Source of the DNA: an uncultured Chloroflexota bacterium
GTDB taxonomy: Bacteria > Chloroflexota > Anaerolineae > Anaerolineales > Anaerolineaceae
Direction: 5' to 3'
DNA length: 29,310 nt
Assembly: GCA_902795255.1 (NCBI GenBank)
Contig: CADBKS010000009.1
Span: 1-29,310, forward strand
Each line of letters opens with the position of its first letter. Position 1 is the stretch's first letter. The notes below the pieces were generated by a model. The model searched no databases. It worked only from the letters and a program-made list of their open reading frames with translations, and had not been told where the DNA came from. A program made the translations under genes and the position numbers. Of the stretch, positions 23,179 through 29,310 are shown piece by piece.

Positions 23179-23676
23179 ATGCTTTTAAAACGAATCCTGA
23201 ATATCTGGAAAAACTATCTGGTGGGTCAGTTTCTGATCACACTGTTTGTGTTCCTGCTGACCTGGGGAACCGGATCGCTCACCGGGCTGCGTTTCCCGCT
23301 TGCGAACGCGATCGCAGCCGCGGTCTGTGAGGCTGTGCCGAACATCGGACCGGTCATCTCAGGCGTCATTTCCGGGATTCTGGCACTGGCCTTCGGTTCA
23401 TCCAGATTTGAGATGGCCAACTGGCAGTTCCTGATCCTCACCGTTGCATGTGTGATCCTGATCCAGTTGCTGCAGAACTGGCTGATCAGCCCGCTGATCA
23501 TCGGGAAGAAAATGGACCTGCATCCGCTGGCAGTCATCATCGGGATGACGCTCTTCTCGGTCCTGTTCGGTTTCTGGGGGATGATCCTGGCTGTACCCAT
23601 TATGGGAAGCTTACGCGAAATCTGGCGCACTTACAATCCGCCCAAAGAAAAACAGGAAGACATCCTTCAGCGCTGA
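23179..23676 (+). CDS. AI-2E family membrane protein, half-length (C-terminal half only)
   Basis: A 165-residue protein matching the C-terminal half of AI-2E/PerM family proteins, which are usually about 340-380 residues. YLVGQFLITLFVFLLT, CEAVPNIGPVISGVISGIL, LQNWLISPLIIGKKMDLHP and FGFWGMILAVPIMG are the standard late blocks. The N-terminal helices are missing, and the 18 bases to the lrgB stop leave no room for them, so it is not an in-place frameshift. AAGG lies 11 bases before the ATG. It may be a truncated remnant or a functional short form. The stop codon lies within the terminator stem that follows. Confidence 0.8.
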   Translation: MLLKRILNIWKNYLVGQFLITLFVFLLTWGTGSLTGLRFPLANAIAAAVCEAVPNIGPVISGVISGILALAFGSSRFEMANWQFLILTVACVILIQLLQNWLISPLIIGKKMDLHPLAVIIGMTLFSVLFGFWGMILAVPIMGSLREIWRTYNPPKEKQEDILQR

Positions 23677-23699
23677 CCGCAACAGTCAGCGCTTTATTT
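23669..23699 (+). terminator. Terminator for the lrgAB/AI-2E unit
   Basis: AGCGCTGAC (23669-23677) and GTCAGCGCT (23685-23693) form a perfect 9-bp stem with loop CGCAACA, followed by TTATTTC. The left arm contains the AI-2E stop codon; the tail overlaps the end of the convergent smc gene. There is no U-tract on the minus strand. Confidence 0.7.
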
Positions 23700-26600
23700 C
23701 AGAATATCAGCCCGGATCTCATCCAGTTTCAGGCTCACGACCTGGGAAGTGGAATCTGCAGCCATGGTGATCCCGTAAATCACATTCGAGGCCTCAACCG
23801 TATTGCGGTTATGCGTGATCACCAGGAACTGGGTCTCATTCCCGAGTTCTTTCAGCAAATCGCAGAAACGCCCGACGTTTGCCTCGTCCAGTGCCGCATC
23901 CACCTCATCCAGTACACAAAACGGGGTCGGGCTGACCCGCAGTAGCGAGAAGATCAGCGCGACAGAAGTCAGGCTCCGCTCACCGCCTGAAAGCAGGGAG
24001 AGCTCCTGCTCCCGGTGTCCGGGAAGTTTCGCCTCGATCTCGATCCCGGAGCCGTTTACATCCCCCGGATCCGTCAGCATCAGTTTTGCGCTTCCCCCTC
24101 CGAACAGCCGGACGAACATCTGCTTAAATTCCGCCTGCACTTTGTCGAAAGTGGAAAGAAAAGCGTTTTCCATCATGTGATCCAGCTCGGAAATGACCTG
24201 CCGCAGGTCAGCGTCCGCTTTTTTCAGATCAGCCATCTGCACGCTCAGAAAGTTATAGCGTTCCGATGACTCCTGAAATTCCGTGATGGCATCCGGATTG
24301 ACCGCCCCCATCCGGCGCAGGTGATTTTTCAGACGCTGGATCTGCTCTTCCAGATTCTCGCTCAGGATCTCCACGACCGGCAGTTCGGCAGCCATCTCCC
24401 CGATCGGGAGCGTGTTCTGGCCTTCGATCTTCTGTTCATAGATGAAATTGACCATCCCCAGATCGTCCTCGACCCGCTTTTTCAGCGTTTCCAGCCTGTC
24501 ATCATGCCGGGTCATCTCCAGCTGGGCCTGAGCCAGCATCCGTTCCGCCAGAACAACGGTCTGCTGTCTTTCCTGAAAGGTCTGCTGTTCCGCGCTGAGA
24601 TTTTCTTCGGCAGCCTTTAAAGCCGCTTCAACCGGAGCCGTCTCCTCATCGATCAGCGCGGCCTGCCGGTTCGCCTCATCGGTCTGCGTTTTCAGCACCC
24701 CGATCTGCCGGTCCAGCTCCGCAATGTTCTTTACTCCCTGCGCGGACCGTTCGGCAAGCCGGGACTGTTTTTCCGCATTTTTATCCTTTTCCGCCTTATT
24801 CTCCCGGATCCTGTTTTCCGCGTCCGTGACCGATTTGCGCAGAACAGCGCAGTTCACATTCCAGTGCTGTACCTGATCCTGCAGTTCATTCAGCTGGATC
24901 TTATTGATCTGATCCTGAAGGGAACGAACTTCCGAACGGATCTTTTCCCTGAGTCCGTCCAGATCATCGACCTGGGCACTGATCTCACTGATCTGTTTTC
25001 CGTTCAGACCGATCTGGTTTTTCGCATCGTTCAGGCGCTGCCGCTGATAGACGGCTGCCTGGGTCATCTTTTCCTTCTCGACTGCCAGCTGATTCAGTTT
25101 TTTCTGCAGCTCCGTCAGCGTATTCTGAAGTCCGGTACGGTCCGTCTGTCTGGTTTTCAACTGTTCCCTGCGGGAAGCGATCTCCTTTTCGGCATCCCGG
25201 ATCCGGGTGTCAAAAGACTCGGAGCGTTCCGCGATCTGCTTCCGTTCTTCCTCAAGTTCACGGATCTCCCGCGTCCGAGAGAGCAGTTTTTGACGCCCTT
25301 CACTGCCTGAAACAACAGAGCCATCCGCCCGGAAGAGGTCTCCCGCTTCCGTTACGATGCGCTGCCTGCCGCGCAGCTGCGGCCGGAGCCGCATCGCCTC
25401 CTCACGGGTCTTCACGTAATAAGCTCCGTCAAGGACCTGCCTGAGGACCTCGCCGGCATCTCCCGAAAAACTGATCAGTGAACTCACGGGCGTCAAACCG
25501 GAAATTTCTGCTGCTTCCACCGTGCGGTCAGTACCGGTTTCCGCCTGCTCGGGCAGGATCACTGCGCGTCCGCTCTGGGCCCTTCCGAGCAGTTCCATCG
25601 TCCGGATCCATTCGGCGGTATCCAGAAGGACAGCGTCCAGTTCATCCCCAAGCACAGCGGCAGCCGCCGTCTCAAAATCTTTCGGCACCACCATGCAGCT
25701 CTGCAGTGAACGGACCGGACCGCGCAGCATACCTTTCTCCGCGCTCTGGGCTATGAACTGGGCCCCGCGGTTCATCCCGGTAAAATGTTTCTCTGCGTCT
25801 TTCAGAACATCCAGCCGGGCGGAAACACGGGAAAGTTCCGCATCCGTATTGTTCTTTTCCGAACGAAGCTGCCGCAGGTCATTTTCCTGTACCGACAGAT
25901 TGCCCTCAATTTCTCTGATCTGCCCGGCCAGCGAAACAGCCTTTTCCTCATTTTCGCGGTGGAGTGTATAAAACTTTTCATTGTCCCGCTGAAAGGACCG
26001 CAGTCCGTTTTCCATTCGTTCCAGCGTGAGCTCCAGTCCGGAAAGAGACTCCTCAAGCTTCTGTGTCCTTTCCTGCAGCTCGTCATGGCGGGCCTTCAGC
26101 CGGATCAGACGGGACTCCGTTTTTTCCTGTTCATCACGCTTCCCGCGAAGCTCCGCACGGAGTGTGTTCAGCTCTTTCATTCCTGCATTCAGCTCGGCAG
26201 TGTATTTTTCTTTTTGTTCGGAAGCCTCCCGCTCCTCTTCCTGAAGACCGGAAAGTGTATCTGCCAGTTCTTTCCCGCGCGCTTCGATCACGGCCAATTC
26301 TTCGTTCAGTGCCAGGGCTTCATCCCCGTATGCACGGGCCTGTGATTCCACGGCGTTCCGCCGTTCTTCAAGGATCGCGTTATCGCGGGTAAACTGTTCG
26401 ATCCTGCGGTGTACTTCGGATGCCTTATTGTGTACATCTGAAAGCTGAAGGCGGAGATCACGGATCTCGTCCTGCTTTTTGTGCAGATCTTTGTCGAGCT
26501 TCTCAAAAGCCTCTCGCACCTCTGCGGTGCGTTTTTCCTGCTGGGCATAGCGTTCCCGAACGACCAGCAGATCCTGCTGCGCATGGTGCCAGTGATATCC

Positions 26601-27296
26601 GTACCATTCCCTCAGAAGCGCTTTCAGCTCATCGGTCACATGGCCGTATTCAGCCGCACGTTTTGCCTGCCGCTCCAGGCTGTGGACCCGCGGCTCCAGT
26701 TCACTCAAGATGTCGGTCACCCGTTCAAGATTGCGGGAAGTTTCCTTCAGCCTCACCAAAGCCTCTTCACGTCGTGAGCGGAACAGACCGATCCCGGCCG
26801 CTTCCTCAAAAAAACGGCGCCTTTCCTCCGGCTTTGCCGAAAGTGCATTATCGATCAGCCCCTGCCCGATGATCGTATACGTCCGTTCGGACAGGCCGGA
26901 ACGGGCCAGAAGTTCGTTCACATCCTTCAGCCGCACTTTCTGACCGTTGATCAGGTATTCATTCTGCCCGTCACGGTAAGCCCTTCGGGTGACCGCGACC
27001 TCCTCATAATCCACGGGGAGCCAGTGGTCGGCATTGTCAAAGGTGATCGTAGCCGAAGCCATATTGGCCCGGGCTTTTTTGTCCGAACCGGAGAAGATCA
27101 TGTCCGTGGTCCGATGTCCGCGAAGCGCCGTATAGGACTGCTCCCCGAGCACCCAGCGGATCGCATCCGAAATATTGGATTTTCCCGAACCGTTCGGCCC
27201 GACGATCGCTGTGATAGGAAGCGGGAATTCAAAAAAGACCTTATTTGCAAAGGTCTTATATCCCTGGAGTTCAATGGACTTCATTCGCGGGGGCAT
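23694..27296 (-). CDS. smc: Chromosome partition protein SMC
   Basis: A 1200-residue SMC protein that organises and segregates chromosomes with ScpA and ScpB. The N-terminal ATPase half has Walker A VGPNGSGKSN (~32-41) and IRWVLGEQS. A long coiled coil follows to about residue 500. The hinge lies at roughly 510-680 (with HFTGMNRGAQFI at its start and glycine-rich LRGRQRIVTEAGDLF near its end). A second coiled coil reaches ~1040. The C-terminal half has signature LLSGGERSLTSVAL (~1102-1115) and Walker B CVLDEVDAALDE (~1128-1138). Start 27296 is six bases after the rnc stop with only a distant GGAA; a second in-frame ATG at 27284 is possible. It is coupled to rnc. Confidence 0.97.
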   Translation of the reverse strand: MPPRMKSIELQGYKTFANKVFFEFPLPITAIVGPNGSGKSNISDAIRWVLGEQSYTALRGHRTTDMIFSGSDKKARANMASATITFDNADHWLPVDYEEVAVTRRAYRDGQNEYLINGQKVRLKDVNELLARSGLSERTYTIIGQGLIDNALSAKPEERRRFFEEAAGIGLFRSRREEALVRLKETSRNLERVTDILSELEPRVHSLERQAKRAAEYGHVTDELKALLREWYGYHWHHAQQDLLVVRERYAQQEKRTAEVREAFEKLDKDLHKKQDEIRDLRLQLSDVHNKASEVHRRIEQFTRDNAILEERRNAVESQARAYGDEALALNEELAVIEARGKELADTLSGLQEEEREASEQKEKYTAELNAGMKELNTLRAELRGKRDEQEKTESRLIRLKARHDELQERTQKLEESLSGLELTLERMENGLRSFQRDNEKFYTLHRENEEKAVSLAGQIREIEGNLSVQENDLRQLRSEKNNTDAELSRVSARLDVLKDAEKHFTGMNRGAQFIAQSAEKGMLRGPVRSLQSCMVVPKDFETAAAAVLGDELDAVLLDTAEWIRTMELLGRAQSGRAVILPEQAETGTDRTVEAAEISGLTPVSSLISFSGDAGEVLRQVLDGAYYVKTREEAMRLRPQLRGRQRIVTEAGDLFRADGSVVSGSEGRQKLLSRTREIRELEEERKQIAERSESFDTRIRDAEKEIASRREQLKTRQTDRTGLQNTLTELQKKLNQLAVEKEKMTQAAVYQRQRLNDAKNQIGLNGKQISEISAQVDDLDGLREKIRSEVRSLQDQINKIQLNELQDQVQHWNVNCAVLRKSVTDAENRIRENKAEKDKNAEKQSRLAERSAQGVKNIAELDRQIGVLKTQTDEANRQAALIDEETAPVEAALKAAEENLSAEQQTFQERQQTVVLAERMLAQAQLEMTRHDDRLETLKKRVEDDLGMVNFIYEQKIEGQNTLPIGEMAAELPVVEILSENLEEQIQRLKNHLRRMGAVNPDAITEFQESSERYNFLSVQMADLKKADADLRQVISELDHMMENAFLSTFDKVQAEFKQMFVRLFGGGSAKLMLTDPGDVNGSGIEIEAKLPGHREQELSLLSGGERSLTSVALIFSLLRVSPTPFCVLDEVDAALDEANVGRFCDLLKELGNETQFLVITHNRNTVEASNVIYGITMAADSTSQVVSLKLDEIRADILK

Positions 27297-27302
27297 GACG
27301 TC

Positions 27303-28034
27303 TTATTTATCAGGTTCCTGTCCGTAGATCTCATATCCGAGGTTTTCCAGCGCATTCTGTGCAGCCTGCTTGGCGGCGTTTTGTTTGCTGGAACCCTGTC
27401 CGATGCCCAGACGGTTATCGCCGATCCGAACTTCCATCTCATAGATCTTCGAATGATCCGGGCCGATCTCACGGACGACCTCATAATGCGGAACGGGCAT
27501 ATTCTTCGACTGGAGGATCTCCTGCAGCCGGCTTTTTGCGTCATCATCCTTATGATGGATGATGATATCATCGATTGCGCCTTCCATGAACGGCATCACG
27601 AACGCGCGGACCGCCTCTAAGCCCTGATCCAGGTAGAGCGCACCGACCAGTGCCTCAAACGCATCGCAGAGCAGCGCTGTCTTGGACTTTCCGCTCGCCA
27701 GATATTCACCGCGGCCGAGCCGGAGTGCCTGCCCGAGGTCGATCCTGCGGGCGAATTCCGCCAGCGTCGTCGTCTGAACCAGCGCTGACCGGTATTTTGA
27801 GAGCTGGCCTTCCTTCATTTCGGGAAACTTGTTGTAAAGCCATGCCCCGATCATAAAATCAAGCACGGCATCCCCGAGAAATTCGAGACGCTCATTGTCT
27901 TCGATCGCATCGGGATGTTCATTCAGGAAAGAACTGTGCGTCAGCGCACGGCACAGGAGCATGTAATCATTGAACTTCAGACCGATCCTGTGCGCGAAAT
28001 GTTCCGGTATTTCATAATTTGGGTTTGGTGCCAT
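27303..28034 (-). CDS. rnc: Ribonuclease III
   Basis: A 243-residue RNase III that cleaves double-stranded RNA, including rRNA precursors. The signature motif is NERLEFLGDAVLDFMIG (~residues 47-63) with the metal-binding acids; the second acidic site is in CDAFEALVGALYLDQG. The C-terminal double-stranded RNA-binding domain runs from KSRLQEILQ to AAKQAAQNALENLG. The ATG has GAGG five bases upstream. A perfect 14-base palindrome lies directly before the ribosome site. It leads the rnc-smc unit; ftsY, often third in this cluster, is about 8 kb away here. Confidence 0.97.
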   Translation of the reverse strand: MAPNPNYEIPEHFAHRIGLKFNDYMLLCRALTHSSFLNEHPDAIEDNERLEFLGDAVLDFMIGAWLYNKFPEMKEGQLSKYRSALVQTTTLAEFARRIDLGQALRLGRGEYLASGKSKTALLCDAFEALVGALYLDQGLEAVRAFVMPFMEGAIDDIIIHHKDDDAKSRLQEILQSKNMPVPHYEVVREIGPDHSKIYEMEVRIGDNRLGIGQGSSKQNAAKQAAQNALENLGYEIYGQEPDK

Positions 28035-28043
28035 TGCAGCCTC

Positions 28044-28057
28044 ATTCTGATCAGAAT
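28044..28057 (-). promoter_or_regulatory. Perfect 14-base palindrome next to the rnc ribosome site
   Basis: ATTCTGATCAGAAT is a perfect dyad ten bases from the rnc start, touching the GAGG ribosome site. As RNA it gives a 5-bp stem with a 4-base loop; as DNA it could be an operator. Role unknown. Confidence 0.4.
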
Positions 28058-28138
28058 ACCGTTAGATTTATTAACTCGGGAATCTCTTCCATGCGAACAA
28101 AAAAAATTCCTGAATCAACAGCGGTTCTGAATTGTTAA

Positions 28139-28147
28139 ATTATAACA
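28139..28147 (-). promoter_or_regulatory. Extended -10 promoter for rnc-smc
   Basis: The minus strand reads TGTTATAAT, a perfect extended -10, giving a leader of roughly 100 bases before rnc. No -35 match was found upstream, where a GC-rich hairpin lies. Confidence 0.55.
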
Positions 28148-28151
28148 TCAT

Positions 28152-28176
28152 ACGCCGTCAGGGGCGTTTCGTTTTT
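28152..28176 (+). terminator. Short terminator-like hairpin, plus orientation
   Basis: ACGCC (28152-28156) and GGCGT (28163-28167) followed by TTCGTTTTT on the plus strand. No plus-strand gene ends here; it lies just past the minus-strand YdjM-type stop. On the minus strand there is no U-tract. Confidence 0.3.
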
Positions 28177-28786
28177 ACAGAAAGTTTTCCGGGCGGATCC
28201 CGAACTTACAGAAAAGCAGAGCCGCGGACGCTCCTGTGCCGAGCAGCATCAGGATCCGGTTCGCAAGTCCGTCACAGTAGAACCAGTCCAGGCAGAAGCC
28301 CTTCCGCATCGGATAGAGCAGCCGCACCGGACGCTTGTTGAGCACATCCAGAAGAAGATGGGTCAGAAAAGCCGCTGCGTAAAAGAGCGATGTTCTGCGG
28401 CTGATGCAGAACACAAAAAAGGATGTGGCAAAAAACATCAGCAGCGAATGGGAAAAGCCTCTGTGTGCACCGTTGATCGCGAACAGCAGCAGCCCGACCA
28501 GCATGGCGACACAAACCAGACGCCATGGATCGGAGAGCAGTTCACGGTATGTATCCCCGGTACCGGCAAATACCGTTTCCCGCAGCCAGGCAGCGGCAGA
28601 AATGATCCCGGCGATCAGCCATCCGACCCTTTTATCGCGTACCGAACCCTCAGAGCTGCGGTCGATATCACAGATCATGCTGCCCAGCGAACCGCCGATC
28701 AGGGCAAAACGCAGCCCCTCCGGAGTCGCCGGCGCAAGCGCAAGCGACGCGGCGATTCCGATACTGAGGTGCGTCCTGCTCATCAT
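28175..28786 (-). CDS. YdjM-type membrane-bound metal-dependent hydrolase
   Basis: A 203-residue inner-membrane protein of the YdjM (DUF457) family of putative metal-dependent hydrolases. Conserved histidines and acids are visible: MSRTHLSIG at the N-terminus, GSLGSMICDID, INGAHRGFSHSLL, and LTHLLLDVLNKRPVRLLYP, followed by GFCLDWFYCDG. About four or five hydrophobic segments separate them. The activity is not established; some relatives are LexA/SOS-regulated, but I see no SOS box here. The first ATG of a tandem pair is taken, with AGGAG nine bases upstream. It follows the ABC transporter gene by 24 bases. Confidence 0.9.
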   Translation of the reverse strand: MMSRTHLSIGIAASLALAPATPEGLRFALIGGSLGSMICDIDRSSEGSVRDKRVGWLIAGIISAAAWLRETVFAGTGDTYRELLSDPWRLVCVAMLVGLLLFAINGAHRGFSHSLLMFFATSFFVFCISRRTSLFYAAAFLTHLLLDVLNKRPVRLLYPMRKGFCLDWFYCDGLANRILMLLGTGASAALLFCKFGIRPENFL

Positions 28787-28810
28787 GGGAAGGATCTCCT
28801 GTTTTGATTC

Positions 28811-29310
28811 CTACTCAAGCTCTTCGGGAAACTGGAGCCGGTACAGCATGGCATAGGTGCCGTTTTGGGCCATCAGTTCGTCATGCGTGCCTTCTTCCGT
28901 GATGCCGTCCTCGGAAAGGACAAGGATCCGTTTCGCCATCCGGATCGTCGAAAGGCGGTGAGCGATCACCAGCGTCGTCCGGTCTTTCGCCAGTTCCTCC
29001 AGCGAACGCTGGACGACTTTTTCGCTCCTGTTGTCCAGGGAAGAAGTCGCCTCATCAAAGATCAGGATCGGCGGGTTCTTCAGGAAAACACGGGCAATGG
29101 ACAAACGCTGCTTCTGCCCTCCGGAAAGCTTCACACCGCGCTGACCGATATCGGTATGATAACCGTCCGGAAGTTCCATGATAAACTCATGGGCATTGGC
29201 CCGTTTGGCGGCATAAATGATCTCCTCATCCGTGGCATCCGGACGGCCGTAGCGGATATTTTCCAGTACATCGCCGGAGAAAAGATATACATCCTGCTGA
29301 ACAATGCCGA
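28811..29310 (-). CDS. ABC exporter ATP-binding domain, 5' part outside the window
   Basis: The C-terminal ~165 residues of an ABC transporter; the gene enters from beyond the right edge. The visible part is the end of a nucleotide-binding domain of the type fused to six membrane helices in MsbA/LmrA-like exporters: Q-loop [11 protein letters not shown], then [15 protein letters not shown], signature [14 protein letters not shown], Walker [13 protein letters not shown] and H-loop VIAHRLSTI. It ends in EEGTHDELM plus a short tail. Whether membrane helices precede it cannot be seen. The substrate cannot be inferred. The YdjM-type gene follows 24 bases later. Confidence 0.92.
   Translation of the reverse strand, partial: GIVQQDVYLFSGDVLENIRYGRPDATDEEIIYAAKRANAHEFIMELPDGYHTDIGQRGVKLSGGQKQRLSIARVFLKNPPILIFDEATSSLDNRSEKVVQRSLEELAKDRTTLVIAHRLSTIRMAKRILVLSEDGITEEGTHDELMAQNGTYAMLYRLQFPEELE

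Overview
This 29.3 kb window is ordinary, densely coded bacterial chromosome. I count 29 genes (two cut by the window edges), mostly on the minus strand. No stretch over 300 bases lacks a gene: the longest gap is 196 bases (6446-6641), and it holds a promoter, a leader hairpin and a terminator. I saw no tRNA, rRNA, CRISPR array, insertion sequence or phage gene. The best guess for the source is an anaerobic, fermentative member of the Chloroflexota (class Anaerolineae). The main clue is two lipoproteins that combine Thr/Pro-rich 'TPTxTPT' linkers with an NBR1-type Ig-like domain. L-lactate dehydrogenase, a short-form malic enzyme and LrgAB fit a fermenter. This assignment is inference and should be tested with RlmN, FtsY, SMC or RF2 phylogeny.

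Layout. 1-2012 (minus): a 5' partial nucleoside hydrolase, then trmI and a hemolysin III/PAQR membrane protein. 2176-6445: an envelope-polysaccharide-like group, with a large polytopic membrane protein and a histidine phosphatase on plus, converging on a WbqC-family protein and a WecE/RffA-type sugar aminotransferase on minus. 6571-13029 (minus): an apparent six-gene transcription unit running lipoprotein, lipoprotein, PfkB kinase, acidic membrane-anchored protein, EttA, malic enzyme, with one visible promoter and one good terminator. 13081-16736 (minus): rlmN, ftsY, prfB, mscL. 16811-18264 (minus): clpP and a HAD phosphatase. 18376-22000 (plus): L-lactate dehydrogenase, an unusual ParB-like/BMP fusion protein, and a coupled metallophosphoesterase. 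22014-23699 (plus): a structured leader, then lrgA, lrgB and a half-length AI-2E-type membrane protein. 23694-28147 (minus): smc and rnc. 28175-29310 (minus): a YdjM-type membrane hydrolase and the C-terminal part of an ABC exporter.

How the genes fit together. Translation and RNA maturation are heavily represented (trmI, ettA, prfB, rlmN, rnc), with protein targeting (ftsY), proteolysis (clpP) and chromosome organisation (smc). Malic enzyme, lactate dehydrogenase and LrgAB all meet at pyruvate, since some LrgAB homologues move pyruvate; this link is inference. The most novel-looking item is the fusion at 19434-21368: a ParB/Srx-like domain joined to a BMP-family ligand-binding domain with no signal peptide, translationally coupled to a phosphoesterase whose first metal motif is altered. 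It looks like a cytoplasmic nucleoside-type sensor and effector pair. Promoters in the window share an extended -10 element (TGnTATAAT-like) and lack a good -35.
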